DNA of 64,000 nucleotides from Heterodera schachtii (Eukaryota; Nematoda; Chromadorea; Rhabditida; Heteroderidae): NCBI GenBank assembly GCA_023374025.1, contig SIJG01000013.1, positions 92,846 through 156,845 on the forward strand, in the 5' to 3' direction. The notes under the pieces were generated by a model that worked only from the letters and a program-made list of their open reading frames with translations, was not told where the DNA came from and searched no databases. Position 1 is the stretch's first letter. The number at the start of each line of letters is the position of its first letter. A program made the translations under genes and the position numbers. This document shows, piece by piece, positions 11,600 to 24,050 of the stretch.

Positions 11600-13960
11600 T
11601 AGTAATTTGCTGATTGAAATAATACCCAAAATTTTCATGAAAATTATATTAATTGTTAAAATAAATTTCAACAGAAAGACTAATTCGTATTTAAATATTT
11701 TTTAAATTTTTATTTGAGCTATTTAGTTGTAAAAGGTTTTAAAAATTTTGCAGCTATAATATAAGCATCAAAACAGCTGGTTTTTTGTTTTCTTCAATGG
11801 CATTCTTCACTTTTTTAAATCTGTTCAATAATCAATCATATTTTAATATTTTCTCTTATTTTATTTATTTAAATCATTTTAATAATTAAAAAATAAACAC
11901 TATTTCGGAAAAATTTTAAATAAATCAAAATCCTCATTTCATAAAAAAAAATTTTTTTTTTTTGAGTTTCTCTGCTAAATTTGAACTTCCCTGGCACTTT
12001 TACCTTTTGCTTAACTCGTTTTGTCACTTTTCCATAAGAATGACAAACGTTCAGTCAAAAGAGCACTTTAATTTTTTGCGTTAATTTAATTTTTTTCTAT
12101 AATAACCGTAAAATTCTAATTTTTTAAAAAATCAAAAAAAAGTTTCCGAGATTTTCCAACTTTTTTTTTCAAAATTTCAGAAAACGGTAATCGGCATCCG
12201 ACACCCAAAAATTTTCCCTCGATTCATAGGGATGGGCCCGCTTTTCCCCCGCTTTTCCCCGCTTTACCACAACAAATCATTTATTCATTCCTTCCTTTTC
12301 AATTGTCTCAATTCATTCATCGCAAATTACCCTTTTTCGCGCTTTTAATCGCCACAAATTGCCCCAATCGGTTCAACGATTTCTCAGATTCGTTTTCAAT
12401 TGATTGGCTTTCTCACCCCTCTCCCATTTTTTGCGAATTTTCCCCGCTTTGCGTAGTCCTAAAATGTTTTCGTGACACAAAAACCCGTTTATCTTTTAAC
12501 CCTTTCAATTCTTTCCGATCTTTGAATTTTTGGAAATTTTTATAAAAAAAATTATACTAAAATGTGATTCTAAGCTTTGGGCTTCTTTAACCCTTTACAA
12601 AGAATTTTTCCAAAAAAAAACATTTTAAAAATTTTATTTACATATTTTAATACCTATTTGTGGGTTTTGTGCATATTTCCTACACATTTTAGCATTTTTT
12701 ATACTTATTTTATTTACATATTACGCGATTTTCACACATAAAATTCTCATCCCTACTAATTAATGAATAAATGGCGCATTTATCTTTTGTCTTTCATCAG
12801 CGATTCGGTCACTCCCCCCCCCTTCCCACTGCCTGCAACGACCACAGACAAAATGCAAATTTTGCCGCTGTTTCATTTTTTCAAAATGCACGAAAATCTA
12901 TTAATTTTCGAATGTGAGTTTTAATTGGACCATTATACTACGGTAGATTGGCCAAATGTTCGAATAGGTTACCTAAATTAATGACTGACCAAACAAACTT
13001 ATGTGAAAAATTGAAACAAAAATTTAAATCAAAAAAAACGCAGCATTAAAATTAAGCATTCGGCATAAAATTTTTTCTTTTTTTGCATTTTTTTGACTTT
13101 TTTACAAAATATGAATTTTAGCGAAGGAAATTCCGTAAAATAAGTAAATTTTTGAGGGCGAGAATAATTTACGCCAAAAAGCATTATAATGCTTTTGATT
13201 AGCATTGTGCTAGGAAATGGATAAAAAATAAGAGAGACTTTTTTGAGAAATTCACATATTTTTTTCCATTTTTTGGCACATATTTTGGCCTTTTTTTGAG
13301 TTTTTAGCACATTTTGGCATATATATTTGACGTTTTTTAGCACATATAAATCCGTTCCCAGCTAATTGGATAATTTTTATGGCATTTTGTGCCTATTTTA
13401 CCCTTTTACGAAGAATTTTTTCAAAAAAATAAAAAATTTATTTACATATTTTGTACATATTTTCAGCAGAAAAAACAGAAGAAATACATATCACTAAAAT
13501 GATTTTACACAAATTTTTTGATTGGCTGAATTTTTTGAGTTTAAATTGAATTCGCCAGCAGAAAGTGCCGAGCAAATGAAAAAAAATGCATTTGGTTTTC
13601 TTATTTCTAAGTAATATGAAAAATCGAACAAAATTTTCCTTATTTTGACTTTTTATATTTATTGTATAATTGTAAAATTTATAAATTTTTCTTTAATAAA
13701 ATAATTTTGAATTTGAAGAATAGTTTATGGGGACAAATTATGCCCTAAATCTTTTTTGTTATCTAAGAAACTTTAAGATGAAAATAATTAACTAGAAATT
13801 GCCCTGCCAATTAACATTATTCTACAATAAAAAAAACAACAATGTAGGAAAATACAAAATATTTTTAAAACTAGTCAAACTAATTGACGGACAAATAATC
13901 AAATGAACTCCAAATCTCATTGATTCATTTTCATTGTTTGTGTGAGCCGGTCAATCCGGG
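11600..13960. other. Intergenic, repeats only
   Basis: AT-rich DNA with a second copy of family X (12,230-12,460), a poly-A/T run near 11,950 and a C-rich run near 12,816. The stretch 13,020-13,360 ends in ACATATAAATCCGTTCCC, a tail also seen near 7,565 and in variant form near 10,440 and 15,080. Frames here are low complexity and no gene is supported. Confidence 0.5.
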
Positions 13961-14059
13961 CATGGAAATCACACTGTTCGTGCCAGGCACATTTCGTTGG
14001 GAGTGTTCTCCTTGAATTGTACGGAATAATTATTAGTGACAAATTCACAATTAATTGGT

Positions 14060-14682
14060 TTAACCCTTTGGGCCGTCAAAGGGCACTTTGGTAATGCCAA
14101 TGCCAAACTCGGCACATTTGGAGTCAATTTCACTGATTTGCTGACCAAACTGGGCACTCAATGCCTGCCATTCGCTGTTGTTGCTGGCATGGGAAGAAGC
14201 GGAAGCGGAAATGGCGAACATGGCACGGACGAAGCCAAGGCTGTGGGCACACTCATCAAAAAGGGGAAAAACGTAAAAATAATTAAAATAAATAAAATAA
14301 TTATTGGCTATGGGTTTATTCATTCCCGACTTATTACCCGAAGAATGAGTGCCAAGAGATGCTTCGATGTCGGCCAAAAGAGTTGCGTCGCCGCCATTCG
14401 GGCAGCCGATCAGTTGGCCTTTCACTGCGCCCGCAACACTTTGGGCATCCGAACAAAGCGATGACTTGGAAAAGGAATGGGCGAAAGTGCCAACGTAATT
14501 GGCCATCAGCCAAACCACTTTTTGACTGCCGGGACAGCACGGATCTGTCGAAAAGCAATTAATAATTAATTAGTTAATTAGAAAGAAAGATTATTACGCG
14601 GTGCCGAAATGCAACATTTGCACAGGAAACAGAAAATTGTGACGATGGCGAGAAGAGAAATGGACGAAGAAGGAGAAGACAT
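14060..14682 (-). CDS. Secreted cysteine-containing protein, about 160 aa, unknown family
   Basis: Exon 1 (14,682-14,598) encodes MSSPSSSISLLAIVTIFCFL plus CKCC and an Ala-Pro end, a clear signal peptide. Exon 2 (14,544-14,338) joins in phase and encodes PCCPGSQKVVWLMANYVGTF, then KSSLCSDAQSVAGAVKGQLI and GCPNGGDATLLADIEASLG. Exon 3 (about 14,253-14,060) encodes ECAHSLGFVRAMFAIS and IDSKCAEFGIGITKVPF, then a stop. The cysteines suggest disulphide bonding outside the cell. Family unknown. Oddity: the AT-rich gap between exons 2 and 3 has a GT donor (phase 1) and an AG acceptor that fit phase 0. The whole gap is open in frame, so intron retention, another splice site or a one-base error is possible. 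A tiny antisense frame also spans it. Confidence 0.75.
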
Positions 14683-14683
14683 T

Positions 14684-16054
14684 TTTGAAGGATCTTTGGC
14701 TGATTTAATAATTGGTTTGTGGGATTGGCTTATTTCAATTGCATAAATACGCTTTTAGTCGGAAAAGTGCCGACAATCTTTCCAAGTTGGCATTGTTAGA
14801 CGTCGGCTTTTTCCTTTAAGAGGAAATTGTTGGATATTTTCACTGGCGTATTTCCTCTGAATTTTAAATAATGAAGACAGGAAGCTGTTCAATTTTGCAA
14901 TATTTGCATAGACTTAAGCAATTTTTTCAAAAATATTTGTCTACAAATGCCAACATCGGATATGCTATTCTATGGATGTCATTCACAGTATTCCATACAA
15001 TAAAAGTAAATTGCTCTAAATAGAAAATTGTTTGAGAAAATACGATTTTGGGCTTCTCTCAGAAAAAATATGTAAAAACATAGAAATCCGTGCTCTTATA
15101 ATTATCAAAAGAAATGATAACACAAAATTCTTGTAAATCAAGCCAAATTTATAAAATTTAAAAACTTTTTTATAGAAAACTTTCTGCTGCATAATCTTAA
15201 TTCACTAGTTGCAATGATCAGCCCAGTTATCCCAATTCTCTCATGATTTTTTGTTGTTGTAACATTTTAGTAAATTTAAGAAATATCAGTCGTTATCCTC
15301 CCCATTTACAGACGCAAATCTTTTTTTTAATTGAAAACAGGCAATTTTTATTTATTTTTTATATTTTTTGATTACTAAATTAAATGTAAGACGGAATGAT
15401 TAGCTCCACAAATTTCAGAACATTGTTAATTTTGCCTTATTTATTTAATTCATTTTTCGCTTTAAAATTTCATGCTTTTCTGTCTCTTCCTCCCTCTAAA
15501 AGCATTTCGCTGTTTTTCATTATTTAATTAGCTGATTTTTTATAATTGTTTTGCCACTACTAAAATTGCAACCGAATACATTCCCAATTGTTTTATGGTT
15601 CTATTAAAGACGACAATTTTATAGTAAATTTTCTGCTGATTCAAATGATATATCATTCATTCAATTTCATTTCGTCTCCTCCGTGCATATTCGAGTTTTG
15701 AGTTGATTAAGGCCAAGAAATGAAAAATTTCGAAGCCCAAAGGCAAAGTTTTCAAAAGTAATTTTCTCTATAAAGTTTTTTAGAGAATGGTAAAATAAAA
15801 GTATTTATCTAAAATAATGATTATGACACAAGCAATTAATAGATGTACTATTTAATCGCTATAAAATATGTTTAGCTTATCATTAGGGTGGTGATTTTAG
15901 TGACAAAAAATGAAATCAAGACATAGTTAATGAAATAGTAAGTAAATGCCAAAATAAAGACAAAACAGTGACAAAAATCCTTGTCAAAAAATATATAAAA
16001 AATTTCGAAGTTGAATTTTGAGAAACTTTTCCTTTCTTAGGAGGTGGGTTTTCT
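14684..16054. other. Intergenic, repeat fragments
   Basis: Contains a third copy of the CTGCTGATTCAAATGATATA stretch (about 15,600-15,720) shared with 9,670-9,790 and 25,620-25,760, and a GTGGTGATTTTAGTGACAAA fragment near 15,890 related to 58,510-58,620. No gene seen. Confidence 0.5.
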
Positions 16055-17265
16055 GAAATATTATTAAACTCACTTTTAAAAGCTGAATATTAAAATTAAA
16101 GATTAGAGGATTAGGAATTAAAAAATTGGATATTGAACATTAAAAATGGCGAAAAGAAAAAATAGAAAATGAAAGTAAAAAGTTCTTTATTTTAGCGACA
16201 GTGAGTTTGAATAAAATAATATTTCCATTTTTGAGCTTTTTGGTGCTTCCATCTCATGGTTCAGTAAAAATACGGATTTCAGAATTTTATACCCTATTGA
16301 GACACTTGAAATAGTTGAAGGCTACCATCTGTCTGATTTTAAAATTGACTTTACGTTTTTGTCAGGATTTCTGACATCCCGACATTTTTTTCAAAAAAAT
16401 CGAGATCAGTGATCCTGGGAAATCCAGAAAGGGCACCAATCCCACTCGGGCTTTGCTGCTCATGAACAAAAAACACCGTAATTTCCATAATCATTAATTC
16501 ACTAGTTGCAATCATCAGCAGCCCATTTGTCTCAGTTCTCTCATGGCCAAGTCTGCCAAGTCTGGTGATGCCGAGAAAAGCGGACATCTCGCACATCACA
16601 AGTTGACCATCGATGTTCGAAGTTCGAAAACTAATTGGAAAACGCTTGTCCAATAGTTAATTGCATTTGGACCAGAAAAACCAACGACAACATCGGGAAA
16701 AAGCTTGACACTATCATTTATTTTGATTATTGTTCAGATTGGAAAGATTCATAATTTGTTGGAGAAATTTTGAAATAATTATTAATTATTCAAATAATTG
16801 AGACGTTTATGTCATTTAATTTTTTTGATTTGAAACCGATTTTAAGCAAATAGCCGCCAAAGTCACGAAAAAACTATTGAGAATTCATTTCCGCTAACAA
16901 ATTTGAAAAATAAGCAGCAAAAAGTGGAAATTTTTATTAAATAATATGTAAAACAATGATTTTAGGGGCATTCATAAAAATTGCAAATTTCAAAAAAAAA
17001 ATTTTTAATTATTTCAAATTTTTATCTTTGTCATTTGTTAGCCAACGTTATAAATAATATAAACTTCCAACATAAAATTTTATTTTTCATAAATTTTCAG
17101 TTATTAAAATTTAAGAAGGAGCTGAATGAATAACAATTTAATATTTTTATAAAAATTAAGAAACGAAAATAATTAATTTCAAAAAATCCATTAAAAATTT
17201 ACTATTATAATTTAAATTTTTTTGCGGCCCAGCAGTGTAGGAAGGCCCTGCCGAGGGTAAATTTA
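16055..17265. repeat. Direct segmental duplication, copy 2
   Basis: Nearly colinear with 7,680-9,000, same orientation, lacking about 110 bp of copy 1 between GAGAAAAGC and CTCGCACATCACAAGTTGAC. A 100-codon minus-strand frame (16,653-16,351) is open here but not in copy 1, so it is weak evidence for a gene. Confidence 0.75.
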
Positions 17266-17269
17266 AAAA

Positions 17270-19100
17270 TTTTAAATACTTTTAATAGTTTTTCAATTTT
17301 TTCAATAAAGCAACATAAATCATAAATTTTCTAAATCAGCAAATTAAATTCTTCCTTTACCTCTTGAATTCAGAAAAATGATCATAAATCAGCATATCTG
17401 GACAGAAAAAGCTTAGTATTCAACTTTGTTTGCAATAAACCATTATAATGAAAATTCTGTTACAGAAAGATGAATCATCGAAAAATACCATTGAAACAGT
17501 ATTGAAGCAATTTACATACTGTAGGGTGAACCACTTAAATTGTACGGTAATTATATTTTTGAAGGAAGGAGGTGGGCGAAAAAAGCTAACAATGCCAATA
17601 CATGCAAATGAATTTATTGTTGTGCCAAAAATAAAGTGTTGGTTTTTGCTTTTCATTAAGTTTTTGTGCATTGTTCAGTTTCTGTTTCTCATTTAAAATC
17701 ATAAATATTTACATAAAATATGCACAAAATGCCAAAATATGCACAAAAAGTGGCATGAAATTGACAGATTGATGGGTCTTATTGGTATGATTTAGGCAAA
17801 TAATAAAATATGTTTCGGGAAAATGGCACTTTAAATGTACTTGAATTTGGAAAATGGAACGTCATTTTTAATTTGACCAAAGAAAAGAAAGAGACGATAT
17901 AATTTTGCAAATCATTTTTTTTGTTAATTTTTGGAACATAAAACCTTTAATAAGCCGCTTTCCCACCATCCGCGTTTAATTTGCACTTATTTGTTAGTAA
18001 TTATTAATTTATTTTTAAACGATTTTTTTCTCATTATTTTATGCTGCTTTTCACCATAATTGTTTTTATGCTTCGCAGTAAATGGTGCCAATAATTGGTA
18101 TGACAAACATGATTTTTTGCAATAAAAATATGTAATAATTTAATTATCTTTTTAATAGGTTCCGTTCCATGTCGACCGCAGATTGGCTCCAAATTTTTCA
18201 CAAATTTATGGTCAATTTTTTACAAGCACTTTGTCGTATATTTCCGTTTTTCTTTGTTTCATTAAAATGCATTAACTAAAATACTCGGTCTCGAAGAAAG
18301 ATAGAAAACCCGAGACTGAAACCAAAAAAGAGATTTTTTCTAGTTAAATCCGAGACTAGTGAGCATCATTATATAATATTAATTTTAAAAATATTTTTTA
18401 TATATACTTTTTATATTTATTTTTTTGTATTTGCTGAATTCATTAGCAAATTAATTGGTTTTTATTAAAAGAATATGTATGAAAAAGTAAGACAAAATAA
18501 CAATCATTATGATAAATAAAAAACTGAGGAAAAATCGTAAATTTTCTATTTTTGAAATTATTTTTAGCGAAAATAAAATTTATAAGAAAGTTGCTTTTTT
18601 ATTAACACTTTCCATAAAATCCAAAAATTAACTTTTAAAATTTTCGGTTCTATGAGGTGAAGAAAATGCTGCTTTAAAATATGGTTCCTTTAATTGGATT
18701 TTTTGAAAATGCCAAAATATGCATATGGAACTTCGCTTTATAAGCTGCCAAACATGCTAAAAAGGTGTTTTTTATGCATTTAATGCTGTTTCCAGAACAG
18801 TAAAAATATATATGTGCAAATAATCCAATCCAACTTTACTCATTTTTTGATCGTATTTTCAAAAAGCAGTTTAATATATTTCTTTTTTTATTATTATTCA
18901 TTACTTTCATTGTTCGCCTGTTTTGCTAAACACTTTTTTCCAGTCGAAAGAGTCAATGGAATATTAATTAATGCAAAAAATTATCTGATTGCCCATTCCC
19001 ATCCAACAGAAAAACAATTTAGCGATGATTAGGCTTTTCCTTTTTTTGCCCTGCCCCCCCCCCCTGTACATATCTGTTTTTCCACCATAAAATTCAATTT
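17270..19100. other. Intergenic, no gene supported
   Basis: AT-rich DNA. The open frames at 17,420-17,696 on both strands are antisense to each other and show no family pattern. A CGGTCTCGAAG..CCGAGACT element fragment (about 18,285-18,365) resembles those near 6,790 and 38,640. Confidence 0.45.
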
Positions 19101-19115
19101 TTAGATATTGCAAAA

Positions 19116-19622
19116 ATGGTCTGCATTGTGCAATTTCTGGCATTGGTTGCTGTGGCATTGTTTTTGATGGATTCGGCGTCCGCCTCGGCAGAAGACATTG
19201 AGACTTGGCAAAAACAACAACCGCACAATTGCACAACCGAACTGCCGTCAAACGAGGGTATGTGGTCTGGATTGTTTTTTGAACTTTTGGCTGATAAAAA
19301 TTATTTTGGTTTTTTTGCAAATATGAACATTTTTAAAAATTCGGTCTTTTACAAAAAAAAAAAAAATTTTTGGCACTCATTTTTGGCCAGCCAAATGACC
19401 CAAAGGTTTTCAAAAAATTATTATTTTTTTTTACATTTTTTTTTTAAAAAATGAGAGACTTTTTTTTTGAGAAATTAAGCTATTTTTTTTTATATGCCAA
19501 TCAAAAAAAAATTAATTTAAGTCAAGCCAAGCAAAGATGTGAATGCCACTTCACCAAAGGATGAGCCGGCACTGCTGAACACTGAGCCATCCAACAAAGC
19601 GGACGGACTTCAAGGGCGCTGA
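19116..19622 (+). CDS. Small secreted protein, 80 aa, two exons
   Basis: Exon 1 (19,116-19,257) starts MVCIVQFLALVAVALFLMDS and ASASAED, a textbook signal peptide. It continues with a short acidic/Gln-rich segment holding one cysteine and an NCT sequon. Donor G|GTATGT gives phase 1. The acceptor TTAATTTAAG at 19,521 opens exon 2 (19,522-19,622), which continues in frame through KPSKDVNATSPKDEP and ends GLQGR. Total 243 nt, an exact number of codons. The mature chain would be short, hydrophilic and probably disordered. No family recognised. Two other AG sites lie a few bases downstream, but the first one fits the phase best. Confidence 0.75.
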
Positions 19623-19629
19623 TGAGAAG

Positions 19630-21300
19630 AAGTGAAGAAAAAAGAAGAGGGGAGAAGAGAGAGGGAGAGAAGCGAAGCTTCAGAAAAAAAAATGCCGCCT
19701 TTTTATCATCCGATGTTTTAGCAAAATATTTTTTGTCCCTAAAATTAAAAAAAAATTACATTTAAATAAATGCAAAAGGAAGAAATTGACAATTTGTAGA
19801 AATGAATGGAAAAAAGGGTTTGGATGCCAGAAGAGACAATTTAGGAAGGGTGAACGGACAAAATTTTTATAGCCTTCAAAATAAGGAGGGCACTTTGGCC
19901 ACAATCGCCGTGGTGTATGGTGATCAAAGATCATCACAGAAGCCAAAAAATAGAGAGATTCAATTGCGAGGGGAAAGCGGGTGATTTTCGTTGGCCAATG
20001 GCACCAAGGGCGTAGGCAGGGGGGGGGGGGGCTTAGGGGGCTAAAGCCCCCCCCCCCCCCGAAAGCCAAAAAAGTAAAAAATTTCAGTAAATTTTTCAAA
20101 TTTTAAGCAATTTTCTTAACATATTTGCATTAAATACTCAAAAATTTTCCCGGCGGCGTTTATCGGTACCGCCGAGGACCCTCATTTGACCATATTTTTG
20201 AAAAATGGTGGCCAACATGGCAAAAATAGTAATTTTTTGGGAAAAATTTGTAAAATACACCCCATAATTTGGGATTTCAAAAAAACGAAAAGTACACCCC
20301 TAAAAATCGACTGAAAATTATACTGCAAATATTAAGTGATAGAATTGCTAGCTTCTGGATTTTAAATTCATTTTGTTTTTTCCATTGTCAATACAGATGT
20401 TAAAAATTTTAAAAAATTATGGATTTGGTGGTTTTGGTTAATTATTTAGGTGTTTTTTTTTTGGTTTTTTGTAATAAAATTAGGTTTTATGTGCTTTCAT
20501 AAGTTTTTCAGTTTAAGCTGTCATCCCTGGATTAAAAATAATGTTCGAATTGTTCCAATTTTCAATGAAAAAAATAAAATATTTAATGCATTTTTTAAGC
20601 AGAACAATGTATAAATTTGAAAGAAGTATACAAATCTCGCAACAAAAAAATAGCGGAACCATCAAAAATCGCACATATTTCTCGATTAAATAAAGTGACA
20701 CAATTTCACAACACCCGCTGAATTCTCCCTGCAGCTATTCATGTTTTTTTCTTTTAATGCGCGAATATGATTCATAATCGCAATTTTCAAACAAGCAACA
20801 CCATAAAATTAAAGGCTGCTGCTTTTTAATTTTAAAAAATCCAAAAAAGTGATTCTCTTCACGAAAATTGGTTTTAAGTTAAAATGAAGAATTTCGGCAA
20901 AAAATAAATAAAATAATTTTGCATTAGATCCAGAAACAAAAAAGTGAGAATATTTTGAACTGAAAATGCTGCTTTTTTGAAATCCAACAAAGAGAGAGAT
21001 ATACGGAGAAGCCTGAGAAGTATTAATAATAAATATAAATTGGCGAGACGGGGGGGGGGAAGAATATGACGGGTTTTTTCACAAGGCGTAAATTTACGAA
21101 GGCGAGGGTCAGTCGGCATAATCGCTGATCACCAGCAGATCGATCAGCTGAGTGAGTTACAATCATAAAATAATTGGAAATTTATTTAGGTGCAATTTTA
21201 GTAGTGGCAAAACAATTAGAAAATCAGCTAATTAAATAATAAAAACAGCGAATTGCCTTTGTTGCTACTGATCACATCACCTCGACCAGTCTCAGCTGTT
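19630..21300. other. Intergenic with poly-G/poly-C hairpin
   Basis: A purine-rich run lies at 19,630-19,680, followed by a G13 run and a C15 run with a GGGGGCT hinge at about 20,018-20,060 after GGGCGTAGGCAGG. The ORFs here are repeat translations. A CAAAAAAACGAAAAGTACAC motif near 20,278 recurs elsewhere in the window. No gene seen. Confidence 0.45.
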
Positions 21301-21329
21301 AGATTTGGGCTAACATTTTCAGAAGAAAA

Positions 21330-22850
21330 GTCAGGAATATTAGGAAGGAAATTCCTCGGGAATTCTGTAAAAAAATACCGGTCAGCAAATTTTAATAGTC
21401 CAAAAAAATATTCAAGAAGAAAATAATTGAGAAAATTCCTTCTAAGCTAATTTTTAATCTCCTTTTCTTGAAAAAATGAGTAGGCTATTCAAAGTTTTAA
21501 GCTAAAATTAAATTCACAAGAAATTTAATGAATAAAAATGTAAGGAAATTGTTGATTAAATTACATCACAAATATTAAATCGGTTAAAATGGTTTTTTGA
21601 TTAAAAAAAGAAGCGATAGTGAAGATATTTGATGTTTAAATGGTACTTTTGATCTTTTTATTTTTTTTTTCAAAAATATCGAACTAAATTTGTTAAAAAA
21701 AACTTTCCGTCATTGGCTTAAATTTTTTTAATAAATTTTGTTAGCAAAATTAATAATTGCAATTATGAAATACAAAAAATAAGCATTTAAATACCATTAC
21801 ATTTCAAGCTTTCATTTTCTTGTTAATGCTTTTTCGAGCAAATTGTTGCCTTTTAAATGCAAATTGATTAGCATTTGGTGGGCACACAAAAGGCAAATGC
21901 TTTGTTGAAGCAAAGTATTAAGAGCTGTTCCCATAAAATATGCATGAAATATGCAAATAAAAGTCGTCCCTACTTTTATACGCAAATACATAAAAGAAAT
22001 GTTTTCCTACTAATTAGACTACGTAAAACCAGGAGAAAAAAAAAATATGCATTTGCATATTTTTGGCATCCCTACAGATAAAATAGATTCCTATAATATT
22101 GGACACCCCATTATTATCACATTCACGTGCCTAAAGGTCGGAAAAATGGAAATAGATAAAATTAAACGGATTTTGTGGCGCAAAATATTTTGTGACTACG
22201 CAAAGTGGGAAAAAGCGCAAAAAGAGGAAGTTTGGTGAAAGAGCTAATCAAATTGAAAAGATTCGAAGAAATCGTTGTACCGATTGGGGCAAATTTGTGG
22301 GGATGAAAAGCGCGGAAAAGGGAAATTTACGACGAATGAATTGAGGAGAATTTAGAAAGAAGGAAGAAAGGAATGAATTTTTGTGGTAAAACGGGGAAAA
22401 AGCGGTGCCATTTCAATGAATCGAGGCAAAATTCAATAATTTGATTATTTAAGAAAAATGAGTAAAATATTACATATGGGTGGGTGGACATGGAAGGGAA
22501 TTTCATGGACACCTCAATGTGGGATTAAAAATTGGATGGGCTGTGATGGGATAGCATTTCCATTGGCATTGGCACTCACTCAAACATCGGCACAGCGTAA
22601 ATTAGGATGAACGGGACAGGGGGCGGAAGATGTTGGGAACGGAGGGGATTTAAGAGGATGAAAATGAAAAGAAATTGGACGACGACCCTCTAAAACATTC
22701 GCATAAATTGGCAGTAAATAAAAACAAGGAGGATAATGATGGGGATAATTGGATAATTAACTTATCAGAAACAAAGAAAATAATAATATTTAATTGAAAA
22801 ACAATGGGGGGCTAATGAAATAAAAATGCTGCTAAAAAAAAGAACAAAAG
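21330..22850. repeat. Inverted segmental duplication, copy 2 (partner 1-3.0 kb)
   Basis: Reverse-complement matches to the first 3 kb run in order, including GGGATAGCATTTCCATTGGC at about 22,548 and GGTGGGCACACAAAAGGCAA at about 21,878. It lacks the element present at 2041-2662 in copy 1. Confidence 0.65.
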
Positions 22851-23053
22851 TCAAAGGGTGCGGACTGAACGAGCACATTGGCCAAATACAGCAGGAGATT
22901 CACAATGGCAGTTTGGAGGAGTATTCGGCTGTAGTTGCGCTTTGGATACCGGAAAAGCAAAAGGCAAATGAGGACGGAATTGAAGCTAAAGCCAAGCAAA
23001 AGAAACACAAAGGCATTATTCCACCGATGGATTTGTCTGATCACCAAAAATGA
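22826..23053 (+). CDS. Hypothetical ORF or exon remnant, 75 codons
   Basis: Open frame whose composition looks protein-like: GQIQQEIHNGSLEEYSAVVA, then a Lys/Ala-rich tail and MDLSDHQK before the stop. The matching part of the first duplication copy (reverse of 1-60) keeps the NEDGIEAK-like text but is cut by the window edge. No signal peptide, domain or family recognised. It could be the last exon of a longer gene or a decayed exon. Confidence 0.35.
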   Translation: MLLKKRTKVKGCGLNEHIGQIQQEIHNGSLEEYSAVVALWIPEKQKANEDGIEAKAKQKKHKGIIPPMDLSDHQK

Positions 23054-23059
23054 AAAGTA

Positions 23060-23894
23060 AAGCAAAGATTGGAGAAAGGTAAATCCAATTGGAAAAGTGA
23101 ATTCTTGAATTTTTGTTTGTTTTTAAAAAAAGATTTTAATGAAAATGGAAAAAAATTTAAAAAAATGGAAAAAAATTAACGTAAAAAAAGGACAAAGTAA
23201 GGAATTTGCGGCATAATTCAAAGGATTGGAAGAGAGGGGACAAATCCAAGAAAAAAAAGCAATGAATTAAGGGAAAAGAATTGGAAGAACATTTGGAGGT
23301 TAAGAAAAAGAAAATTATTTTTGGTTTCAAATAAAAAGACAATATTTTTAAAGAGAATTTAAAATAAAATATAAAATAAAATTGGAAAATTAAATATGAG
23401 TGAAAATAAGAAAAATTGATAATGAAATAAAAAACAATTAAAAATAGCGGATAAAATCGAAAATAAAATTGCAAAATAATAAACAATTAAAAAATTAAAT
23501 GAAATTTTTAAAATACATTTAAAAATAAAACTGGAAAATAATAAACAATTAAAAAATATGAAGGAAACAAATTGGTTATGGATAGTGAAGATACAAAATA
23601 CATTAAAATTTAAATAAAAAGGAAATAATTATTTAACTGAAATAATTCCAAAATGAAAATAAAATAAAAATAAAAATGATAAAAATTTTATAAATAAATT
23701 ACAAAATAATAAAAAGAAAGTCAAAATGTAAAAAAATCAAGTTTTGGATTTCGATGCTGAAAATGTAATTTTGTTGCTGAGAGGGGGCAAAGCGATCGAC
23801 GGGAGAGGGGGATGGGATATAAGCATTTACACCGACTGATCATCCAAGTGGGTGTGCACAATGCTAACGGAATTGCGTCGCGCAAATAACGTCC

Positions 23895-23925
<31 letters not shown>

Positions 23926-24050
23926 GGTAAATTGGACATCATTCCTATTTAAACAAAATAAAGCCAGGAATTAAAAAAATGGACGAAAACTGGGCGATGG
24001 TTGATCATTTTGCCAAAAAAAAACCAATCAAATTGATGAAAAAGAAAGCA
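23060..24050. other. Intergenic, purine-rich, with long poly-G run
   Basis: Low-complexity A/G-rich DNA followed by a GGGGCGGGGG tract ending in a G run of more than 20 bases (about 23,896-23,927). The minus-strand frame with a proline run is the poly-C side of this tract. No gene seen. Confidence 0.5.

Larger units (their letters stand above)
9590..12470. repeat. Inverted duplication block A (partner 24.05-25.93 kb)
   Basis: Read in reverse, this block matches 24,050-25,930 in order: family X repeat, a TTTACTGG..GGCCATCAAT-type stretch, a small secreted-protein gene, the GCCTAGG/TTTTAGAT region, and the AATTCACTACCTAATTCATT stretch. Block A is longer mainly because of the element at 10,047-10,578. 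A third copy of the outermost stretch lies at about 15,600-15,720. Confidence 0.8.

Noticed and set aside
14036..14464. 142-codon plus-strand frame opposite the secreted protein gene
   Set aside because: The minus strand has a signal peptide, splice sites and GC-rich coding composition; the plus frame is its shadow.
16351..16653. 100-codon minus-strand frame in the direct duplication
   Set aside because: Not open in the other copy; kept only as a note that a decayed exon may exist.
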